Shown: positions 53,049 to 60,766, counted from the first letter of the stretch. The stretch is DNA of 64,000 nt from JANOQP01 sp044227705 (GCA_044227705.1 JBGAWE010000002.1:1-64000), one strand, 5' to 3'. The notes: generated by a model from the letters alone, not told the origin. Program-made: numbers and translations.

Positions 53049-55472
53049 ATTGTTGAGGCCCAGTTGCCGCGCCTTCCACCGCACCCCCAGCGTCCCGAAC
53101 AGGATGACCGTCAGCGAGCTGACCGGCATCAAAATCGCCGCCACGACCGGCGAGAGCGTCCCCGTCACAGCATAGGAAAGCCCGACGATGTTGTAGCAAA
53201 ACGCCACGACGTAGGCCTTTCCGACCAGCCACACGCCGCCCTCCGCCAGCCGGATAAAGGCGGGCAGTTTCTCAAAAGCCCGTGCGTCGAGGATGGCGTC
53301 GCAGGCCGGGGCGAAGTGGTTCGTGTCCTCCGTCACGGCGATGCCGACGGTGGCCGCCCGCAGCGCACCCGCGTCGTTGAGGCCGTCGCCGAGCATGAGG
53401 GCCTTCTCGCCCTTTTCAGCCAGTTTTTTGAGAAAAGAGAGCTTGTCGGCCGGGCTTTGGTCGAAACGCAGGTCTTCTCTTTTTTCAAAAAACTGGAGGA
53501 GCGCGGCGGCCTCGCGGTCGTTGTCGCCGCTCAAAAGGAAGGTCTTCCCTCTTTTTTTGAAAAAGGAGGCGACGGCGGCCAGCCCCGGCCGGTAGGTGTT
53601 GCCCGTCGAGAAGCTGCCGACGAGTCGGTCGCCGATGGAAAAGGCAGTGCCGGGTTTGCCCGCCGCTTTCCCAAAAGAAACCGGCTGTCCGCCAATCTCC
53701 CCTCGAATCCCCTGCCCCGTTATTTCCTCGAACCCGGCGACCGGCAGGAGCGGCACCTCGCCCAGCATCTCGAAGACCCGGCGGCTGACCGGGTGCGAGG
53801 AGTGGCGCGTCAGGCTTTTCAAGATGCTCCTTTCCTCGAAGCCCAGGCTGCTCAAAAAACCGCCGTCGCCGCCCGCGAGTGCCTCGGTTATCGTCCCCGT
53901 TTTGTCGAAGACTGTCGCCGTCAGGTTGCCGAAGGCCTCGGCGACCTGCGCGTTTTTCAGGTAAAAGCCCCGCCGCCCGAGCACCCGCAGCACCGTCCCC
54001 ATCGTGAACGGGATGCTCAACGCCACCGCGCACGGGCAAGCCACCATCAGCACGGCCGTGAAGGCGTTGACCGCCGTCGGCATCGAGCGGGGCGCCCAGT
54101 AGAGGAAGGCCGCGCCCGAGATGGCAAGGATGAGGCCCGTGAAATACCGCCCGGCGCGGTCGGCGAGCTGGCTGGCGTGGCTTTTTTGGCCGGTTTTAAA
54201 AGAGGAGTCGTTCCAAAGCTGCGTGAGGTAGCTCTGCGAGACGTTGCGCGTGAGCGTCACCTCGACGGCCGCGCCGACCTGCTTGCCGCCCGCGTAGATT
54301 TTGTCGCCCGCTTTTTTCAAAACCGGCTCGGCCTCGCCGGTGACGAAGCTGTAGTCGATGCGCCCCTCGCCGCGCAGCAGGATGCCGTCGGCTGGGATAA
54401 GCTCCCCGTTTCGCACGGCGATGACATCGCCGGGCGCGAGGCGGGCGACGGCGACCGACTCCTCAGGGCCGCCGGGTTTTTTCACCCTTGCCGAAATCGG
54501 GAAATAGGCGCGGTAGTCGCGCTCGAAGGAGAGCCTTTCGAACGTCCGCTGCTGGAACCAGCGGCCGATGTTGAGGAAGAAAATCAGGCCGGCGAACGAG
54601 TCGAAATAGCCCGCGCCCGTCCCCGTCGCCACCTCCCAGGCCGAGCGGCCGAACAGCATCGCCGCGCCGAGCGCAAGCGGCAAATCGAGGTTGAGGTGGC
54701 GGTTTCTCAGCCCGACAAAGGCGGAAACAAAGTAGTCGCGCGCACTGTACAGCAAGACAGGCAGCGCGAGCAGCAGGTTGAGCCAGCCGAAGATTTTGAA
54801 GAAATGCCCATCGGCCGCCGCCCGCCCAATGCCGAGGTACTCGGGGAAGGAGAGCAGCATGATGTTGCCGAAAGCGAAACCGGCCACCCCGATTTTGTAG
54901 AAAATGGAGCGGTCGGTCTTTCGGGCGGCCGCCCCGAGGTCGCCGAGGCTCAGTTCGGGCGGGTAGCCGAGTGCGGAGAGCAGCGCGGCCACGCGGCGCA
55001 GCGAGGTCTTTTGCTCGTCGAACTGGACGGCGACCGTCTTTTTCAAGAAATCAACCCGGGAAGAACTGATGCCCGCGTCGAGCCGCCAGAGCTGTTCGAG
55101 CAGCCAGATGCAAGACGCGCAGTGCATCGCCGGGAGCGAGAAGGTGGCCCGCGCCGTCTGGCCGTCGGAGAACTGGAGGATTTTTTCGCGCACCTCGGGG
55201 TCATCGAGGAAGGCCCACGCGCCCGCCTCTTTTCGGCTTTTTTGAGAAAGGCCGGGCGCGTCGGAGAGGTCGTAGAAGGTGCAGAGGCCGTTCGCGTCGA
55301 GAATCTCGAAGACGGTGCGGCAGCCCTCGCAACAAAATTTCTTACCGGAAAAAACGACCGGCGCGGCGGGCAGCGGGTCGTGGCAGTGGAAACAGGCGGG
55401 CGCGGCCACCGGGGCGGGTTTCGGTTCAATCAAACCCGAGGTCGTCGGGCTGGGCGCGGACACGGCTTGCAT
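53046..55472 (-). CDS. ccoI: Copper-translocating P1B-type ATPase for cbb3 oxidase (CcoI/FixI)
   Basis: An 808-residue heavy-metal P-type ATPase. The N-terminus has a Cys-rich zinc-ribbon-like segment (CFHCHDPLP ... KFCCEGCRTVFE, residues ~27-53) typical of the FixI/CcoI group, then an HMA-like domain with MHCASCIW. Membrane helix 6 has the copper motif ACPCAVALS; the catalytic loop has VFDKTGTITEA; the hinge has MLGDGLNDAGAL. It exports copper toward the periplasm for oxidase assembly. The ATG at 55472 is chosen over the TTG at 55496 because the latter lies within the predicted -7 box. It has its own promoter, separate from the oxidase operon, which starts ~90 bp downstream. Confidence 0.93.
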   Translation of the reverse strand: MQAVSAPSPTTSGLIEPKPAPVAAPACFHCHDPLPAAPVVFSGKKFCCEGCRTVFEILDANGLCTFYDLSDAPGLSQKSRKEAGAWAFLDDPEVREKILQFSDGQTARATFSLPAMHCASCIWLLEQLWRLDAGISSSRVDFLKKTVAVQFDEQKTSLRRVAALLSALGYPPELSLGDLGAAARKTDRSIFYKIGVAGFAFGNIMLLSFPEYLGIGRAAADGHFFKIFGWLNLLLALPVLLYSARDYFVSAFVGLRNRHLNLDLPLALGAAMLFGRSAWEVATGTGAGYFDSFAGLIFFLNIGRWFQQRTFERLSFERDYRAYFPISARVKKPGGPEESVAVARLAPGDVIAVRNGELIPADGILLRGEGRIDYSFVTGEAEPVLKKAGDKIYAGGKQVGAAVEVTLTRNVSQSYLTQLWNDSSFKTGQKSHASQLADRAGRYFTGLILAISGAAFLYWAPRSMPTAVNAFTAVLMVACPCAVALSIPFTMGTVLRVLGRRGFYLKNAQVAEAFGNLTATVFDKTGTITEALAGGDGGFLSSLGFEERSILKSLTRHSSHPVSRRVFEMLGEVPLLPVAGFEEITGQGIRGEIGGQPVSFGKAAGKPGTAFSIGDRLVGSFSTGNTYRPGLAAVASFFKKRGKTFLLSGDNDREAAALLQFFEKREDLRFDQSPADKLSFLKKLAEKGEKALMLGDGLNDAGALRAATVGIAVTEDTNHFAPACDAILDARAFEKLPAFIRLAEGGVWLVGKAYVVAFCYNIVGLSYAVTGTLSPVVAAILMPVSSLTVILFGTLGVRWKARQLGLNN

Positions 55473-55490
55473 CAAAATCGGCGGAGTTTT

Positions 55491-55537
55491 GGGCAAAAGT
55501 CACCGGCCGACCGGCGGCCCGGCGGTGACTTTTGCCC
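55491..55537. repeat. Perfect 15-bp inverted repeat overlapping the ccoI promoter
   Basis: Arms GGGCAAAAGTCACCG (55491-55505) and CGGTGACTTTTGCCC (55523-55537) are separated by 17 GC-rich bases. The left arm contains the ccoI -7 box and the right arm the proximal operator. In the transcript of the upstream 96-residue gene it would form a strong hairpin directly after that gene's stop codon. Confidence 0.85.
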
Positions 55538-55559
55538 TCCGGCCGATTGACTTTCGTCA
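55494..55559 (-). promoter_or_regulatory. Composite promoter of ccoI
   Basis: Distal box TGACTTTCGTCA (55548-55559, perfect palindrome, overlapping the upstream stop codon) and proximal box TGACTTTTGCCC (55526-55537, one good half) start 22 bp apart. The minus-strand -7 box GACTTTTG (55501-55494) ends 37.5 bp from the proximal centre. The predicted leader to the ATG at 55472 is under 20 bases. Confidence 0.78.
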
Positions 55560-55847
55560 GCCGATCCAATACTCCGTCGGCACAGGGTCAAGCTCCTCGA
55601 AGATGCCGATGAAGCGCACCTCCTCCCAGCGCGTGGTGATTTCGCGCCCCTCCTCGCTCTCGACGGGGACGAAGTGAACGTCTTGCCCGTGCGTCATGAG
55701 GAAGCCTGTCGGCGCAGAGTGGACGGTCGAGCTGTCGGGGGCGAGGGGCAGGCAGGAGCTGCCGTTGAACTGGAAAGGGCGGCCGCTGGCCGTGAGGTGC
55801 GCCTCGCGCTCGAGCCAGTCTTGTGCGGTGAAACGTGCTGTTGCCAT
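55557..55847 (-). CDS. 96-residue protein of unknown function
   Basis: A small soluble protein (MATARFTAQDWLEREAHLTA...) rich in aromatic and acidic residues, ending EELDPVPTEYWIG. No family is recognised, and no signal peptide or membrane helix is seen. It resembles neither neighbour. The start at 55847 is preferred because it follows the predicted composite promoter by ~50 bp; upstream codons in frame would run into the -7 region. It belongs by promoter type to the same regulon as the oxidase genes. Confidence 0.65.
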   Translation of the reverse strand: MATARFTAQDWLEREAHLTASGRPFQFNGSSCLPLAPDSSTVHSAPTGFLMTHGQDVHFVPVESEEGREITTRWEEVRFIGIFEELDPVPTEYWIG

Positions 55848-55896
55848 GTCGAAAAGAGTGCTTGTGATGAGAGATTGCCCGGCGGGCGGGCTGTTG

Positions 55897-55940
55897 CAAA
55901 AATGTGCAGCACGGTGGTCGGCAAAGAATGACATTCGTCA
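55897..55940 (-). promoter_or_regulatory. Composite promoter of the 96-residue unknown
   Basis: Perfect palindrome TGACATTCGTCA (55929-55940), with the minus-strand -7 box CATTTTTG (55904-55897) ending 37.5 bp from its centre. The second box is poor: only a half-site TGAT at 55952-55955, 23 bp away. Confidence 0.65.
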
Positions 55941-56043
55941 GGCCCTAATTGTGATTTTTCCAGAAATTTGGGCGGCAAACGGGCGGACTGCCGGGGTGAG
56001 GCGGGCAGGCGGGCCGTGTATTTCCACCTCAAAAAAGCGACCG

Positions 56044-56221
56044 ATGAAACAGACGAAGCTCGTCGTCGAGGGCCTGCCCATCTCGAGTTCCTCGAAACGT
56101 GGGAGGAGCCGCACAACCCCGGTTTTAAATCCGACCAAATGGCAGGATTTAAAGAGCGGTACTTGCAAAACCGCCGCGTCCTAACGCCCAAAAGCTGGGT
56201 CGAGGAAACCGGATTGAAAGC
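56044..56221 (+). pseudogene. Decayed KilA-N gene with internal out-of-frame deletion
   Basis: MKQTKLVVEGLPI matches the start of the intact KilA-N protein at 10.2 kb (MSKKTIEVQGLLI). The reading then continues in another frame with LEFLETWEEPHNPGFKSDQM and AGFKERYLQNRRVLTPKSWV, matching the middle of that protein. The ~35 codons between these parts are missing and the junction is out of frame. The 3' part is lost where the cation ATPase gene ends. A second reading of the fragment as a new small gene is unlikely. Confidence 0.8.
56124..56153. repeat. Palindrome conserved in the KilA-N pseudogene
   Basis: Arms TTTAAATCC and GGATTTAAA flank the 12-base centre GACCAAATGGCA. It is the counterpart of the palindrome at 10364-10393; three arm positions differ and all three are compensated in the opposite arm. 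Confidence 0.85.
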
Positions 56222-58810
56222 TCACGCGGCGCGGAAAACCTTCGCCCATTTCCAAACCTCGAACCACGCCACCCCGCAAAACGCCGCCAGCGCACACCGA
56301 CCAATCTCCTCCACTGAAAGCGGCGCGACGCGAAACAGCCCAGCCAAAAACGGCACATAAAGTACCGCCCCCAGCATCACGAGCGACGCCCCGAGGATGG
56401 CCGGAATCGCCCTGTTTTTATAAAAAATCGTGCGGAAAACGGTGTATTTCATCGACCGGCTGGCCAAGACGAGCAGCAGGTTGGACAGCACCAGCACCGT
56501 GAAGACCGAGGCCCGCACCGCGTCCTCCGGCAGCCCGCGACCGGTGGTCGACCATTGCGACCAGAGGGCGGCAGCGGCGATAGCGGCACCCTGCAATAGG
56601 CTGAAAGCAAGCTCTTTTCCAGAAAAAAGCGGCGCGGCGGCCGAGCGCGGCGGCTTGTCCATGAGGTTCGGCTCGGGCGGCTCGTTCTCAAAGGCGATGG
56701 CCGCGACGGGATCCATCACCAGTTCCAAAAAGATGACGTGCAACGGCAGCAGGATGTGCGGCCACTGCCACCCGAAGGCAAGCGGCACGAGCACCGCCAT
56801 CAGTATCGGCAGGTGGATGGCGATGACGTAGCGGATGGCCTTTCGGAGGTTCGCGTAGATGCGGCGGCCCATCGCGACGGCCGTGGCGAGGCCCGCGAGG
56901 TCGTCGCTCAAGAGGACGAGCGGCGCGGCCGTCTTGGCGATGTCGGCACCGCTCTTGCCCATCGCCACGCCGATTTGCGCGGCGCGCAGGGCGGGGCCGT
57001 CGTTCACCCCGTCGCCGGTCATGGCGACGGTCTCGCCGTTGGCCATCAGCGCCTCGACGACGCGCAGCTTCGCCTCGGGGAACATCCGGGCGAAGACGTT
57101 GACGCGGCCGACCGCGTCGCGCAATGCCCTGTCGTCGAGCGACATCACCTGCGCCCCGGTCATGGCCAGCTCCCAGCCCTCGAGGCCGGTCGAGCGGGCG
57201 ATGTTTCGGGCGGTCGCCGGGTGGTCGCCGGTGATCATCGCGGCGCGGATGCCCGCCCGGCGGAACTGCTCGAAGACCTCCGGGGCGTTCGCCTTCGGCG
57301 GGTCGTAAAAGGCGGTCAGCCCGACGAACTCCCAGTCGAAATCGTCCTGCGATAGCGGGAATCGCCGGCCAGTGTTGGCGTCCTCGCCAACAACTCCCGC
57401 GGAGGTTGTTGGCGAGGACGCCAACACCGGCCACGCCGCCCGCGCCACGCCGAGGACGCGATAGCCGAGCGCGGCCTTTTCCTCCGCCATCCGGTGGACT
57501 TCCTTTTCAAAATCATCGTCGGCGCCGCAGGCGCGGAGGACGCGCTCGACCGCCCCCTTGCAGGCGACGACGAGGCGGCCCGTTGCCCGCTCCTGCCAGA
57601 TGTGCGTCATCATCGGCGGGGAGCCGCCGAGGGGGTATTCGTGGGCGAGGAAGAAGTCTTTTCGAAAATCCGGGGCCTGTTCGAGCAGCGCCTTTTCCAT
57701 CGCGTCGATGGGCGACGGCTCACTGGCCCAGAGGGCGTTTTCGAGAACCGGGTCGGCGAGGTGGCCGCCGTTTCGGCCGTTGTTGGCGGCCCCGCCAATA
57801 ACCTCCGCGCCGAGAAAGGAGACGGTCTCTGCCAGCGACATCCGGTTCTCCGTGATGGTCCCCGTCTTGTCGAGGCAGATGACGGTGGCCGAGCCGAGCG
57901 CCTCGACCGTCTTCGGCTGCTTGGCGAGGATGCCCCGGTGCATCATCCGCATCGCGCCGAGGGCCATGAAAGAGCTGAACGCGACCGGTATTTCCTCTGG
58001 AATCAAGGCCATCGCCACCGTCAGAGAGAAAAGGAGGGCCTTCCAAAAATCGTGTTCGAGCCACAGGTTCAGGCCGAGGACGACGAGGAACGCCGCCGCC
58101 CCGATGAACGCCATGCTCCGCACGAAGCGGGCGATTTGAAGCTGAAGCGGCGTCGGCGCGGGCTTTATCTCCTCGATGGAAAGGCCGAGGCGGCCCAGTT
58201 TCGTGCGGTTGCCGGTGGCGGTCACGCGCATCAGGCCCTGCCCGCTGGCGACGGTCGTGCCGTGGAAAAGGAGGCTTTCATCGTCGTCTCCTCCCCCACC
58301 CTTTTGTTTCTTGAAAACAGGGAGGCTCTCCCCCGTCAGTGCGGCCTCGGCGACGGATAGGTCGTTTTGCTGCAAAACCTCGCCGTCGGCCGCCACGCGG
58401 TCGCCCTCGCCGAGGCCGAGGAGGTCGCCGGGGACCACTTCCTCGGCCTCGATTTCCACCCAAAGGCCGTCGCGCATCGCCCGGACGCGGGCGGCGGAGA
58501 AGGCACGGAGGGCGTCGAGTGCCTTCTCGCTGCGCGTCTCCTGGTAGACCTCGATGCCCGCCACGAAGGCAATGGAGACGAGCATCATCAGCGACTCGGT
58601 CAGGTCGCCGAGGAAGAGGTAGAGGAGAAAAGCGGCCGCCAGCAGGACGAACATCGGCTCCGTCACAATCTCGCCGAGGCTGTGGAGGAGATGGTTTTTG
58701 CCGGTCGAGGCGAGGGCGTTCTTTCCAAAAACCCGTTGCGCCTCGGCGGCCTCGGCTGTCGTCAGGCCGATGGGGGCGGTCTCGGGGGGGCGGCTTTTTC
58801 CCATGTTCAT
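56222..58810 (-). CDS. Cation-translocating P-type ATPase (P2-like)
   Basis: An 862-residue P-type ATPase with actuator motif LTGESLPV, helix-4 motif LIPEEIPVAFSS, phosphorylation motif CLDKTGTITEN, nucleotide-binding CKGAVERVL, and hinge MTGDGVNDGPAL. PEEIP in helix 4 resembles the calcium/manganese-type PEGLP box rather than the CPC of copper pumps, so the ion is probably Ca, Mn or Mg, but this is not settled. Two copies of a palindromic repeat are inserted in frame in the nucleotide-binding region. Two ATGs (58810, 58804) are possible; the predicted -7 box just upstream favours the inner one. It diverges from the HMA gene. Confidence 0.9.
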   Translation of the reverse strand: MNMGKSRPPETAPIGLTTAEAAEAQRVFGKNALASTGKNHLLHSLGEIVTEPMFVLLAAAFLLYLFLGDLTESLMMLVSIAFVAGIEVYQETRSEKALDALRAFSAARVRAMRDGLWVEIEAEEVVPGDLLGLGEGDRVAADGEVLQQNDLSVAEAALTGESLPVFKKQKGGGGDDDESLLFHGTTVASGQGLMRVTATGNRTKLGRLGLSIEEIKPAPTPLQLQIARFVRSMAFIGAAAFLVVLGLNLWLEHDFWKALLFSLTVAMALIPEEIPVAFSSFMALGAMRMMHRGILAKQPKTVEALGSATVICLDKTGTITENRMSLAETVSFLGAEVIGGAANNGRNGGHLADPVLENALWASEPSPIDAMEKALLEQAPDFRKDFFLAHEYPLGGSPPMMTHIWQERATGRLVVACKGAVERVLRACGADDDFEKEVHRMAEEKAALGYRVLGVARAAWPVLASSPTTSAGVVGEDANTGRRFPLSQDDFDWEFVGLTAFYDPPKANAPEVFEQFRRAGIRAAMITGDHPATARNIARSTGLEGWELAMTGAQVMSLDDRALRDAVGRVNVFARMFPEAKLRVVEALMANGETVAMTGDGVNDGPALRAAQIGVAMGKSGADIAKTAAPLVLLSDDLAGLATAVAMGRRIYANLRKAIRYVIAIHLPILMAVLVPLAFGWQWPHILLPLHVIFLELVMDPVAAIAFENEPPEPNLMDKPPRSAAAPLFSGKELAFSLLQGAAIAAAALWSQWSTTGRGLPEDAVRASVFTVLVLSNLLLVLASRSMKYTVFRTIFYKNRAIPAILGASLVMLGAVLYVPFLAGLFRVAPLSVEEIGRCALAAFCGVAWFEVWKWAKVFRAA
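57372..57427. repeat. Perfect 23-bp inverted repeat inserted in the cation ATPase gene
   Basis: Arms at 57372-57394 and 57405-57427 (beginning GTGTTGGCGTCCTCG) are perfect inverted copies with a 10-base spacer TCCCGCGGAG. The repeat adds about 19 residues (VLASSPTTSAGVVGEDANT) to a loop of the nucleotide-binding domain. A related unit lies at 57780-57809. Confidence 0.88.
57780..57809. repeat. Second, degenerate copy of the palindromic unit
   Basis: TGTTGGCGGCCCCGCCAATA followed by ACCTCCGCG matches one arm plus spacer of the repeat at 57372-57427 with few changes, and contains the palindrome TTGGCGG-CC-CCGCCAA. It is also in frame within the ATPase gene. Confidence 0.7.
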
Positions 58811-58814
58811 TTTG

Positions 58815-58911
58815 CAAAAGAGGGGCGGCCCTGTCGGCGAGCCGGTTGAGAAAAGTCAGGCACTGGGCTGATTTTGGAGCTTGGCAGGCCGGGGCTGGGC
58901 CGCAAATTTTG
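58815..58911. promoter_or_regulatory. Divergent composite promoter of the cation ATPase and HMA genes
   Basis: Boxes TGAGAAAAGTCA (58847-58858) and TGATTTTGGAGC (58869-58880) start 22 bp apart; each has one good half. Rightward, the -7 box AAATTTTG (58904-58911) ends 36.5 bp from the nearer centre, 14 bp before the HMA start. Leftward, CTCTTTTG (58822-58815) ends 37.5 bp from the other centre and almost touches the ATPase start, implying a very short leader. Confidence 0.62.
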
Positions 58912-58924
58912 CCTCAAAAAAGGC

Positions 58925-59194
58925 ATGAAAGAGTCCATCGTCATCCAAAACCTCAAATGCGCGGGCTGCGCGGCGAGCATCGAGAAGGCGCTGCGCCGCT
59001 TCCCCGAGGTGTCGGCCGTGGCCGTCGATTTTGAGAAGGAGACGGTCTCCGTCGAAAGCGCGCAGCCGGGCCAACTGGTCAAGTACCGGGCCGCCCTCCG
59101 CCGCGCAGGCTACCCGCCAGCAGGCGAGGAGAACCGCTTTGCCGACAAGGCCAAGTCGTTCGTCAGCTGTGCCATCGGGCGAGTGAACTCCTGA
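58925..59194 (+). CDS. Small HMA (heavy-metal-associated) domain protein
   Basis: An 89-residue protein with the ferredoxin-like HMA fold: NLKCAGCAASIEKALRRFPEVSAV gives the metal-binding CxxC (residues ~13-16), with VAVDFEKETVSVES and LRRAGYPPAG in the right order. It probably carries copper in the cytoplasm for CcoI or other targets. A C-terminal extension of ~20 residues (KAKSFVSCAIGRVNS) holds a third cysteine, not usual in CopZ-like chaperones. It is expressed from the composite promoter shared with the divergent cation ATPase. Confidence 0.83.
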   Translation: MKESIVIQNLKCAGCAASIEKALRRFPEVSAVAVDFEKETVSVESAQPGQLVKYRAALRRAGYPPAGEENRFADKAKSFVSCAIGRVNS

Positions 59195-59234
59195 AAGCCG
59201 GGCCACTTCTTTTTCACAAAAACAAGCCCTTTCC

Positions 59235-59471
59235 ATGCAAGCCGCGTCCATTCTCCCCGCCCCCGGACCGGCCCCGACGAACCGCCTTCCCGCGCCTGCG
59301 GCGAGTCCTGCGCCCGTCCTTCTTTTTGAAAAAGAAAAAGCGAGGCCGCGCCAAAAAGCCGCCCCTGTCGAAGCCGCGATGACCGCCGTGCCGACCGCTC
59401 GGAAGGTGCCGACACTGCCCTTCGTCGTGCGGCACGACCGGCAGACGCTGCGCGAGTCGGAGATTTGGTGA
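59235..59471 (+). CDS. Possible small Ala/Pro-rich protein
   Basis: A 78-codon frame 40 bp after the HMA gene. The product is rich in Ala and Pro (MQAASILPAPGPAPTNRLP...) with a more regular C-terminus (PFVVRHDRQTLRESEIW). No family is recognised and GC-rich DNA often yields such frames by chance. Position and strand fit an operon with the HMA gene, but the call is weak. Confidence 0.4.
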   Translation: MQAASILPAPGPAPTNRLPAPAASPAPVLLFEKEKARPRQKAAPVEAAMTAVPTARKVPTLPFVVRHDRQTLRESEIW

Positions 59472-59606
59472 GGCGGAAAAAGCCGGCCCCGGGCCTGATC
59501 GCCTTCAGCGGCGTGGCCGGGCAGGGCTTCCAAGCTTGCATCAAAAGACCATAAAAGCCGGTCTATCCAAAGACCGAATCTGTTCACCAATAAATTTTTC
59601 AACACC

Positions 59607-60053
59607 ATGTCGCTCATCAGATGGAACCCCGAAGTGAGCTTCCCGTCGCTGCCGTCGTACCTCGACACGTTCTTCGGCACCAACTTCGACGGCTTCTTCA
59701 ACAACACGGCCTCCAACCTCCCGGCCGTCAACGTCGTCGAGACGAAGGAGGCCTTCCGGCTCGACGTGGCCGCGCCCGGCTTCAAAAAGGAGGACTTCAA
59801 GGTCGAGGAGCGCAACGGCTACCTCAACATCTCGGCCGAGAACAGCTCCGAGAAGGAGGAAGAGGAGAAGGAGGGCCGGTACGCCCGCCGCGAGTGGCGG
59901 TACAACAGCTTTTCGCGCTCGTTCGCCTTGCCCGACAACGTCAAGGGCGAGGCCATCGAGGCCAAGTACGAGGGGGGCGTGCTGCACGTCACGCTGCCCA
60001 AGTCGAAGGCCGAGGAACCGCTCAAAACGGGCAAGCTCATCGCCGTCGGCTGA
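59607..60053 (+). CDS. Hsp20/alpha-crystallin family small heat shock protein
   Basis: A 148-residue small heat shock protein that holds unfolding proteins in a soluble state. An N-terminal aromatic arm (MSLIRWNPEVSFPSLPSYLDTFFG) precedes the alpha-crystallin domain with NVVETKEAFRLDVAAPGFKKEDF, WRYNSFSRSFALPDNV and the conserved AKYEGGVLHVTLPK. Start and length match the Bacteroidota Hsp20 family. It stands alone and has a strong terminator. No composite promoter is found upstream. Confidence 0.94.
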   Translation: MSLIRWNPEVSFPSLPSYLDTFFGTNFDGFFNNTASNLPAVNVVETKEAFRLDVAAPGFKKEDFKVEERNGYLNISAENSSEKEEEEKEGRYARREWRYNSFSRSFALPDNVKGEAIEAKYEGGVLHVTLPKSKAEEPLKTGKLIAVG

Positions 60054-60081
60054 TAGCCCGGCCGCGTTTCATGTGTCTTCG

Positions 60082-60117
60082 GGCCGTCCGGTGTGGTAGC
60101 CGGACGGCCTTTTTTTG
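60082..60117 (+). terminator. Terminator after the Hsp20 gene
   Basis: A perfect 10-bp stem GGCCGTCCGG/CCGGACGGCC (60082-60091 and 60100-60109) has an 8-base loop followed by seven T. Confidence 0.92.
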
Positions 60118-60155
60118 TTGAAAAAACGTCGAAATCACTCGAAAAGGAGGGGAGA

Positions 60156-60758
60156 TCAAGCCGCCTTCCGCCGCTGCACCAGCCCTTTCACGCAGGGCAA
60201 GCCGACGGAAGAGTTCGCGATGCGGTGCCGTGTGCCGGGCGGGATGTCGAAATAGTCGCCCGCCGAGAAGCTGGCCTTCACGCCGTCGAAGTCGCAGGCG
60301 CAGGAGCCTTCGAGCAGGAGGAAGCTCTCCAAAAAGTCGTCGGCCTCGTGCGCGGCCTCGACCATCTCGCCGTCGAGCCAGACGAGGCAAAGTTCCTTCT
60401 CGCCCGACTCGAACAGCGGGCGGACCTTGTAGCCGGGGAAATCGAGCTTCGGCCCCAGCCCCTCGACGGCCTTTTCCCATGCAAAGGCGTCGCTCAATCG
60501 GTGGATGTCGGGCGGGTTTTTCAGGTCAATCGGCTCGGGCAGGCGGTGCTTTTCAAAGAAGTCGAGGACGCGGTTTTTCAGCCCCGGCACGGGCGCGGGG
60601 CCGATGGCGATGCCTTCGAGCGCGGCGAGCGTCCGGTCGATTTCGGCCTGCAGGAGCGGGTCGGCGGCGGCTTTTTCGGTGAGTTCTTTCGTCAAATCGT
60701 CGGGGAGAGTGCCGAGGCAGTAGGCTTCGAGGTTCCCTTCGTCGGTGAAATCTTCCAT
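60156..60758 (-). CDS. Anti-sigma factor with C-terminal cupin domain (ChrR-like)
   Basis: A 200-residue cytoplasmic protein. The N-terminal ~60 residues (DEGNLEAYCLGTLPDDLTKELTEK) resemble an anti-sigma helical domain; the C-terminal half is a cupin (ESFLLLEGSCACDFDG ... GDYFDIPPGTRHRIANSS) as in ChrR-type regulators. It starts 8 bp after the ECF sigma gene and should restrain that sigma factor until a signal is sensed. The zinc ligands of canonical ChrR are not clearly present, so the mode of sensing is unknown. Confidence 0.8.
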   Translation of the reverse strand: MEDFTDEGNLEAYCLGTLPDDLTKELTEKAAADPLLQAEIDRTLAALEGIAIGPAPVPGLKNRVLDFFEKHRLPEPIDLKNPPDIHRLSDAFAWEKAVEGLGPKLDFPGYKVRPLFESGEKELCLVWLDGEMVEAAHEADDFLESFLLLEGSCACDFDGVKASFSAGDYFDIPPGTRHRIANSSVGLPCVKGLVQRRKAA

Positions 60759-60766
60759 GTCGTGAT

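Noticed and set aside
55472..55496. TTG at 55496 as the ccoI start
   Set aside because: It lies inside the predicted -7 element and would need translation of untranscribed sequence; the ATG at 55472 suits both promoter and protein.
55491..55502. GGGCAAAAGTCA as a third operator box before ccoI
   Set aside because: It does not keep the 22-bp register; read on the minus strand it is the -7 box GACTTTTG, which explains it fully.
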